From assembly GCA_037043015.1 (NCBI GenBank), contig CM073325.1:622501-686500 (forward strand): DNA of 64,000 bases, read 5' to 3'. The stretch comes from Bryum argenteum (taxonomy: Eukaryota > Streptophyta > Bryopsida > Bryales > Bryaceae). Below, in pieces: positions 56,323-64,000 of this stretch; position 1 is the first letter of the stretch; every line of letters starts with the position of its first letter. The position numbers were made by a program, and so were the translations under genes. Under the pieces are notes generated by a model. The model had not been told where the DNA came from, did no database searches, and was given only the letters and a program-made list of their open reading frames with translations.

Positions 56323-57306
56323 CTCAAGTGTGCAGCAAGATAGGACGAAATTTACAAAGAAAAGGAAAAACTCATGACAACAAGATTTTTAGTGGACCTT
56401 TAAAATGAACGGTGGACAATCAAGCAGGAGTGCATGAAGAAAAGAATAGGCAGTGCAAAACAAAAATAACCAAACCGCACCTTCGTCTCCGTTGTGCTTA
56501 TACGCCGCCTATCTCAACCACAGTCCTTTGTCTCCGGAGGTAATCGCGCTGACAAGTAGAGAGTAAGTAGACAGACAGAAATGAGGAACTGACAAACCGG
56601 TCACCGAGAATAGAGAGTGCTGTTTATAAAAAGACTTTGGACCAGTGAAGACTAAGTTTGGTGTTGCGACAAGAGAAGTGGAACAAAGACTCTTTGATCA
56701 ACAGCTAGACCCCTAGCTTTCGATCGATCAATCTTCTCCTTCTTTGCTTGCAGCGGTGTAACCCTCATGAAGTGTGATGAAACCTAGACAGCGGCGGTAA
56801 ATGCAAGGAAGACATGAGACTAAAAAAAATAAAAATAAAATGAACTATGGCCTCTACAAGTTCGGAAGAGGGTTCGACTCCTCCTGGTTAAGTACCCCTC
56901 TTCTTCCGGAAAAATTTGCAGGAAACAATCAGCTAAGAGATTTCAAAAACACCTGCGGAAAAGAAGAACAAGCAGAAGGGTGGTCGGCGACGTTTCTGTT
57001 GATGGATGGAATTGTAACCGCTTGAATGAAAAATACCATTGAACGGTTTTAGTAATTATGGGTAAGACTGACAGTGGGATTGCGGCGATGTACGATGACC
57101 GTGCAATTAGTGACACGATGTACCAGTAACGGTCCGACAGAGTCTAATGAGGTCGAGAGATACGATGATGACGACGAACAAAAGATCTAGCGACAAAAAT
57201 AGGAATAAGACTACGGAGAGCAAGAAATCGCGGAGAAAACTTTGGAGAGATCAGAGTTGTGGGAATTTTTTTTCAATTGGAAGAGCAAAAATGCGTGCTA
57301 ATAACG

Positions 57307-57608
57307 TATCGAACTAATCGGCAAGGTTTAACGCAAATCTGGCACTGTAACGATGTGAATGAAAAGTTAGAGCTTGTATTTAGGTTTCGGCTTTATATAC
57401 AAGTAGTGGATGATCTGATAGGAGATTGTAGGCAGCCTGTTGGGCGGCCTGTCAAGTCAATCTAATCTAACCCAGAGAAGTCTCGGGTGTGAGGAAGTAT
57501 CAGTCTATGGTCTTTAGAGGCTAAATTATTCTCAGTATGAAAGAGAGAGAGACTCGATTTTGTGTACACGAGACTTTGTAGAACTCGCAGTTCGAGTTCT
57601 TTACAAGA
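57307..57608 (-). repeat. 5' LTR of the copia element
   Basis: It corresponds end to end to 52011-52309. Both termini carry point changes (TCTTG and CGATA on the minus strand). The minus strand has a TATA-like 'tatataaag' near 57394, a reasonable promoter for the element. It is 302 bp long. Confidence 0.85.
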
Positions 57609-59199
57609 GCATCGTATGGGTAATTAATGTCCTATCGGGTCTTTAATCCATTACCAGTTTTCGGAAGAGTAATCTATCTATGTTTGTGGTATTTTTAAGC
57701 TCTCATATAATTAGATACAAATTCTAGAAATGGAAATCTATGAGCGGGCACCTTATTTATGTACGCAAGATGTGCATGCAACTGTGGTGTGATCTATAAA
57801 AAAACAAGAATCATGTACTACAGGGTGGTGCCTACCAATTGGGTTTTTTCACCATATTAGTAGTAATGAAGGCCATAAGCATGATGATCGATGGTTGCGG
57901 CTAGCAAAGGTAGCTTGAAGGTTAGGGATTGAGCTGGCTAGTTTGGAGCACTTTCTGCTATATTCAGCTTGCAAATCATGTCTTGAGAAATTACTTATTT
58001 TCCAATTGGTCTCTTTTGAGCATGCTTATTTAACTTAATTAATAAAATTTTAGGAATTCACATGAAGGGTCCATAGTCAGTTTTTTCTTTTTTATTTTTT
58101 TAATTTTTATTTTTTATCTTGCCTCAGTCTTTGTAATGGTTCTCAACTTTATTATGAAAAAATTGGGTTTTTGAGGACTTCCAATCATTGCAAGGTTGAT
58201 AAACCGGCATCATCTTATAAACCTCCAAAATTCCGAGATTTTGAAGAATTGTGAATAACTCTAGAGTACAACATACATTATAGAGAGCCTGCAACTTTGG
58301 CACTTTATGCAGTCATTGTTCTTGCTCAAAGTTAGTTGCCCAAACAAATTCCAAGTGCCCATTTCCATCAATTGCATGGATCCCTCAATTGTGTGTATAT
58401 ATATACTAGACCATGTTAAATTTCAACCCTTGGGTCTTTACCATTTGTAAGATCATATTGTTCAAAGTTGATGCAGAAGTTTTTTTGCAACAATTTGAAG
58501 CTTGTTGTTGTAAACTTTGGAGGTTGCCAATGTAAAATTGTTAAGTTTTTTGACTTTGGGAATCTTGGAACTCAAGTAGTGATATGGTTATGGACTTATT
58601 TTCAAAAATAAATTAATTAAAGAAGGACTAAATTTAATCGTGCCGGAATTGCCCATTTTGGGCTTAGAAACTAAAATTTGCATAAAAAATTCTTAAATTT
58701 GACTTTGCAAATTCTTGTACACACACCTTGTAGTATAAGGAGCACCCTGTAAACATCTCAGACAAAAATAATAATTTCAACACCTTCATCTAGGGTGCTT
58801 GAAACATCTAAAACCACTTTTGACATCCTTGGTCCTTTAGGGGTTGTATGAGTCTATATAAAGTTGAATATAACATAGTAGCTTCATTTCTCCAATCTAA
58901 CTACTGAGACAGTGTACAATTTTCAAAAAATGGATTGAGTTATATTTTTTTGGTTTGAGTGTCTACTCTTTATGTTGCTAATTTACGAACACATTTAATT
59001 ATCTTAATAATTTCTCCATATTCTATGCATGTAGACTACCATGATTTTAACTTAGAAATTTTGCATAAAAACACTATTACAAAGGTAAAAAGTCATTGAA
59101 ATTTCTTGAACTTTCACCACTCTATTATATAAATATGAGACAATGTCTTTGAGTTGTAGTGTGAAAATCGTTTCAAGTGCAAAGTGCTATGGTTGATCA
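57609..59199. other. AT-rich intergenic DNA
   Basis: No gene is recognised. 58430-58800 has words shared with 14560-15240 in the same order ('aaatttcaaccctt', 'gtaagatcata', 'gtaaaattgttaag', 'gaacttattttc'), so it is probably another dispersed repeat. The remainder is unassigned. Confidence 0.4.
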
Positions 59200-59660
59200 A
59201 ATTTATGTCGTACAAATCTCAATTTCATCCAAGATGTGAGGAATATATGAAATGCATTATAATGCAAGGGGTTTAGTTTTGGGCTCTTTCTCCTTTGTAT
59301 ATTTTTAGGGAGTTTTCACCATTGCAAGGCCATTAGTTTTTTGGTTCTAGGGTGTTATCAAGATGAAGGTGAAAATCTTTCTAGAAGGTGATTTTTTCAA
59401 TGCAATATTTTTCTTGAAAGCATTGTCACTCTGAAGTGAAAATGATGATTTAAAAAAATATTTTTTGAGTTCTTATATATGACAACCTTGCAGTCTACGA
59501 AGCCCCATGACTCAAAATTGGACACACCTGATCTAGAATAAGTGTACTATAAGATTGTAGGGGATGAGATCCGAATCATGTACCTTCATCACAATCTGTG
59601 CATATTTTCTTGAGATGTGTTATTAGCTAGAGATAGGCTCGAACATTTAGGGCATAATGA
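59200..59660 (+). repeat. Partial copy of the TTAA-flanked repeat family (copy D)
   Basis: It matches the right half of 44346-45327: 'aaggggtttagttttgggct', 'ttttcaccattgcaaggcc', 'gatgaaggtgaaaatctttc' and 'aagccccatgactcaaaa'. The end is decayed to 'gaacatttagggcataat'. The left half is missing or too diverged to see. Confidence 0.6.
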
Positions 59661-60549
59661 TCAATATCATGTACTGATTTCCAATTGAATTGATCTTGCA
59701 TAAGTAGATTTTGCTTTGTCATATAATGAACTCACCGGGAAAAGATGTTAGCGATGAATGATATAAAAATTGTGTTGAAGCAATATTGGGCCATGAGATT
59801 CACACAAAAGGCATAGTGCCTAACAGACGCAGAGTTGTATACGCACAGGTTGCAAGAAGAATTGTGGGGAGAAATGATTGCCATCTCAGTACTGTACATG
59901 TTTATTACAGTTGGGATGTAGAAAGGACATTCCTCTGCCTCAAATGTTCTCGACGCGTAACCATGTAGAAATGATGAATGAGTATATCAAGGATATAGGG
60001 AATTTTTTTCTTCTTCGTTGTGCACCACAAGTAGATGATGTGCGAGAGGACGAAACAGAAAGTTGTGGTGTAAATGGAGAGGGAGCCAGACAGAAAGAGC
60101 CCGCAAGGTAGAGCGATGTATGAGAACCCATATTTTTTTAAGGAATTTTCTGGAAAAGGTGTTGGAGCTTGAAAATGTGGAGTGCATTGTGCGGTGAGTC
60201 ACTCGTTGACAAGTTCATGGATGACAAGAGCTGAATGGTGTTGGTGTGCACTGTCCAGGCAGGCAGCCCAGCGAGAGAGTGACGAAGCGTGCGCTTCCGT
60301 CACCCGACTCCGTCGCCTTCGTCGTCGCCACGCTACTGCCATCTCTCTTGTTGTCTCTTCTCAGCGTTCCACAAGCGTTCCCCTGTGGCTGTGAGATCTG
60401 CTTGCACTGCACTGCACTGTTGCCAGCTTCCTTGGCCTTGGCTCTCCGTCCCTCCCATCTGTATTGCTTCGTCTCCTGTCAATGCGTGTGCCCGCCTGCT
60501 CATCCTCTCCTTGCTCGTTGTCGGACGCTCTCGCGCCAGCGCCGCGGCC
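59661..60549 (+). promoter_or_regulatory. Promoter and leader of the CAP gene
   Basis: GC content rises sharply at about 60180. 60240-60549 has the C/T-rich composition of a plant 5' leader and contains an upstream ATG at 60246 in another frame. The coding ATG at 60550 lies in a favourable gccATGga context. No TATA box could be chosen with confidence. 59661-60180 shows no gene. Confidence 0.4.
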
Positions 60550-63500
60550 ATGGACCCGAGTTCGCTGGAGGCTGTGGTGCAGCGCTTGGAGCAGGCTGTG
60601 TCGCGCTTAGAGGCCTTAGGATCGCGCGCCACTTCCACATCATCGGATCAGGGCATTTCGTCCCTCGTTCCTCCCCCTGGCGCCGGCGCGCCCCCGCCTG
60701 CTGTCGATGCCTTCGATCAGTTGGTGCAGTCTAGGGTTGGCCGCGTCCTGGCCGCTGCCGACAAGATCGGTGGCGGTGTTCTCCAGACGTCGCAGGTGTT
60801 GCAGCGCGCCTTCGAGGCAGAGAAGGCTATTGTTCACGCCATTTCGCAGTGCAAGGTCTGTGATTTCCTCACGCCTCGCATTGTGATCTCTGAATTGATG
60901 TGACAACCAAGAATTGTGTCAGCAGAACTTCTGAGTCAGTAGCCATTCGCAAGAATGCATTTTTTTCTCATGGATCCTATACATTGATTGCGCTATGCAC
61001 GATGCCATTGAAGCCCAAAGCAGGACAATGTGACCTGTTTGGGGGCTTGGATTAGATTTCAATCACTGCAGGTCTATATTGGCAGCTATCTGTGATTGGA
61101 TTTGCCGCTTTATTGGTGAAGAGGATTAAAGTGCGTTCTCCTATTCAAATCGGTTAGGAACACGTGATTCTTGCAAACACTGTCCGAGTGAGGCAATTGT
61201 AAGTTCGTAAGCTGCTCTTTGAGCATAACGTATAAGCATCCGAGAATCTATATCATTATAACTTCTATCTAATTGTAGAATCAGCCCTGAAAGTTAGGTC
61301 AGAACGACGCATACTCAGTACTGTCGTGCAATCGAACTGAATAAGTGTATCCTTACTGCACTCACTATCAAAGTGGCATCTGAAGTCAAATTATGCTATC
61401 AGAAGCATCTAACATTCCGAGGGCAATCTGGACGTAATCTAGAGAAGCCTATCGCCGCATATTCGAAGCTCTAGATATGTCGTGTGAAGGTCACCCCCTC
61501 TTCGGATCACGGTGTATATTACCTGTTCGTAAGCCTTAAACGGAAGACGAAGTTTCATAATCTAAGCGAGCGTAACACTGGTGATATGCTCTCTGAGTCA
61601 CAACCACATAAGATAACATTTATAATTTGCTGAATAACCTGTTTCTTCGAAACTTGGAGCTGGTCTAACTGAAGAAGCCCTTTTTGAAATAATTTCGGTT
61701 TCTGCACGTAGCAACTTACGCATTGTTTGGGTGACTCAGCGTCCAAATCCAGGAGCACTGGCAAAGGTCGTGCAGCCACTAGCTGACACCCTAACGAAGG
61801 CGCATAGCTTGACCGAAGGCAAGAGAACCGAAGCTTTCAATCATCAGAAGGCTGTTGCTGAAAGTTTATTGGCTCTCAGCTGGGTCTGCTATGCTGGCAG
61901 AGATTGTGGTACCGCACTTGACTTTCGTCTCCTAGTAGATCTGACTTCATTCTGAAGGGGGGCGGAGGATTGGATCGCTGTGGGATTTTACACCGTGCTT
62001 TCTGGCGATACCTATGCGTATACAAGTATTCGTGTGTACATGTTCTCGAAAGCTCAAGTTTAAGATAACTGATCCTTTTCTTTCGGGCAGGTATGAGTCT
62101 TCCTGGGCCGCATGTCGAGGAAAGTTGGCAGTCTGCGGAATATTACAATAACAAGGTATGGCTTTGCATTCAAAACCTATGGTTCGCACATTTTACTGCG
62201 AAAAGGTAACTCAAGAACTTGGTTACCTGGAGACGTCGATAGCTTGTGCAAGCCACCCATGAACGAGGCTCTACATTCTTTAGTTTCTGATGTCGTGTTA
62301 ACTACTGTAGGTTTTGTTCGGCTTGCTCAGAACCTTCTTCTGGAAGCCCTTCTTTCAGTAGCATCATAATCTGGTTGAAATTAGACTCCTCGTCCTTTAG
62401 CCTTCAATATAGTTTACGCTGGAATGCGATGAGCCCAACGCACACTATCAAGACGAGATTTCTGACCGTATGAATCATGTTTTAGGTTCTTGTGGAGTAC
62501 AGAGGCAAGGATGCTAATCATGTCGAGTGGGCTCGTGCCTTGAAAGAGCTATACCTGCCAGGCTTACAATCCTATGTGAAGCAGTATCATACTACTGGAC
62601 CTTCTTGGAATCCCAGTGGTGTGGATGTTTCTGATTGGTCTCCAGGTAGTCAAGAGCCTGCCAAGAAGAAGAGTGCACCACCTCCTCCTCCCCCAAGAGG
62701 CCCACCTCCACCTCCACCTCCTCCAGGAGTCCCGCCTCCACCTCCTCCTTCTGGTTCACTTGCGTCACCCCCAACCAGTGCTTCGACTCCAAGTTCTTCC
62801 GGTGGTGCACCTCTCAGCATGTCGGCTGTTTTTCAAGAGATCAACAAGGGAGAAAGTGTGACCGCAGGTGTGCAGAATTTTTTTCTTATATTGGTGGTTC
62901 GGGGGTCAATACATTTTACCAGTTAGATTGATCATTTTGCGTCTTCCGATTATCTCTTTTCTAGTAGAAGAAACTCTGCAATGATTGACCAATTCCACTG
63001 TGCTTATAACTGATCACATTAGCCGATTGAAATCTCATACCCTTGGCGCATGTTGTTACGCTGCCACTCTTCGTTGGCTGCAGCAGCAGCAGCAATTGCA
63101 TGCTTTAAGTTCTTTAACACCTCAAGTTTTCTCCTCGTCTTTTTTTCTGTAATTTAGAACTGCCAGGTCCTGTCATCGTGTTTTGAGAAAGCCTTATTCG
63201 AACTGGCTGTGTAGATGGTACAATCATTTGGAATTGTGCTTGGTTGTTCTGACTCAATTGTCGGTTTCTGGAGAGAGATCTGATGATCTTGTCTTCAGTA
63301 TGTTGAGAACTTTTGTCGAGTGGTGCCCACGATATAGGCAGCTTTGTGTCTTCTAATGTTGGTAGAAGTTCATGCGTTGATGGTTCTTTTTTTCCAGGGT
63401 TGAAGAAGGTCACTGATGACATGAAGACAAAGAACCGAGTGGACAGAAGTGGTGCTGTACCTGCTAGCTCTGCACCAACTGAAAAGGCTTCTGCTTTATC

Positions 63501-63958
63501 CACTGCATCACCCAAAACAAGCACACCAAAATGTGAACTTGATGGCCGCAAGTATGTCTTCCCCTGATTTGTATTTTAGCTTTCTAAGTTGCATGCGAAG
63601 ACGAGCTATAAGTAGCTTTCACTAGTCTTAAATAATGTGCAAATCGTACAGTTTTTTCGGTTGTTCACAAATTTGCATATAGGTCATCTAGATGAGCGGT
63701 ATCGTTGTTTGAGGATGTGAGCACTCGATCTAGGGCTTTTCTTTCCGTCATTGACCTATCACAGTTCTAATGGGTCTTCTTCGACAGAGTTGTCACACAG
63801 TGCATGATTATTTCTGTTCGACTGACCGAACCCCTTATGTCTGAGCAGGTGGGTAGTGGAGTATCAAGTCGGTAACAGGGGCATTATCCTGGACAACTGC
63901 AAACCTAATGAATCAGTCTACATCTTTGGTTGCAAAGATTCAGTAATACAGGTTCAAG
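60550..63958 (+). CDS. CAP1: Cyclase-associated protein (actin-recycling CAP), first six coding exons
   Basis: CAP binds actin monomers and cofilin-actin and recharges ADP-actin for new filament growth in the cytosol. Exons are 60550-60855, 61740-61908, 62091-62155, 62486-62867, 63398-63551 and 63849-63958. All have GT-AG borders and the phases agree, giving 395 residues before the window ends. The N-terminal helical domain opens MDPSSLEAVVQRLEQAVSRL. Family landmarks include EGKRTEAFNHQKAV, VEWARALKELYLPGLQSYV, KKVTDDMKTKNR (WH2-adjacent) and VYIFGCKDSVIQVQG of the C-terminal beta-helix (CARP) domain. Residues 245-268 are a poly-proline run. The last coding base here is at 63958, before a GT donor. 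The gene is normal and intact so far; the rest of the CARP domain lies beyond the window. Confidence 0.95.
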
Positions 63959-64000
63959 GTGAGACTTCATAGCAAGAGTTTTGAGGCTTTTGCTTGTAAG

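Larger units (their letters stand above)
52011..57608 (-). mobile_element. Ty1/copia LTR retrotransposon, internally deleted
   Basis: Both LTRs are present (52011-52309 and 57307-57608). Five-base flanks, gcatt at 52006 and gcatc at 57609, match at 4 of 5 and look like the target duplication. On the minus strand the internal order is gag, CCHC zinc knuckle, protease, GAG-pre-integrase and a short RNase H end. The integrase catalytic core and nearly all of RT are missing. Stops and frameshifts interrupt every domain. A purine tract GAGGAGGAG directly precedes the 3' LTR. The element could have moved only with proteins from relatives. Confidence 0.9.

Noticed and set aside
57346-57605. LTR of 260 bp starting at TGTAACG
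   Set aside because: Homology with the left copy extends about 40 bases further; the 299/302-bp boundaries give TGTTG...CAACA ends, a purine tract and a near-matching target duplication.
60246-60734. 162-codon frame overlapping the CAP start
   Set aside because: It is out of frame with CAP, has no domain, and CAP exon 1 is confirmed by family sequence and splice phase.
1-64000. CRISPR arrays, operons or other prokaryotic systems
   Set aside because: No regularly spaced direct repeats of that type; introns, SWI/SNF, APC/C and LTR elements show plant nuclear DNA.

Overview
The window is nuclear DNA of a land plant. It holds six well-supported protein genes of plant type in a large background of decayed transposable elements. 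The genes are a SWP73-type SWIB protein, an RRM/RS/coiled-coil protein, a peptide:N-glycanase with the plant-type C-terminal domain, a GNAT acetyltransferase, a CCS52/FZR APC/C activator and a plant-type cyclase-associated protein. All are GC-rich islands in AT-rich DNA. Few or no introns in four of the genes and the mixed Ty3/Ty1 debris suggest a bryophyte or other non-seed plant (inference; no marker fixes the species).

Region by region. 1-5137: a minus-strand Ty3/gypsy relic (gag, protease, start of RT), split by about 1.9 kb of non-coding DNA. 5138-8170: non-coding. 8170-10490: a minus-strand unit of unknown type with a 180-bp coding duplication, a basic Ser/Lys-rich ORF and a strongly strand-asymmetric leader. 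10920-17250: a SINE-like pair, a MITE nested in one copy, and copies of a long non-coding repeat. 17250-19030: a possible small membrane-protein exon and a perfect 60-bp tandem duplication. 20548-22115: SWP73, minus strand, two coding exons. 22486-24224: a TIR-bounded element carrying a hairpin. 25357-25518: a long hairpin. 25630-28087: the RRM gene and its leader. 31089-33251: PNGase, minus strand, one exon. 39356-39895: GNAT, minus strand. 40645-46895: repeats, a poly(A)-ended insertion, a TTAA-flanked TIR element and a Ty3 integrase relic. 47295-47540: a CACTA-ended MITE. 49120-50682: CCS52/FZR, one exon. 51345-51705: another MITE. 52011-57608: a complete but internally deleted Ty1/copia element with both LTRs. 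60550 to the window end: the first six coding exons of CAP.

The genes do not form a functional cluster. They cover chromatin remodelling, RNA processing, glycoprotein quality control, the cell cycle and actin turnover. The main interest is structural: several short TIR elements whose ends can be placed to the base, a TTAA-flanked repeat family with at least five members here, a SINE pair with a nested MITE, an LTR element that has lost its integrase core and most of RT, and two conserved genes with no intron in the coding region.
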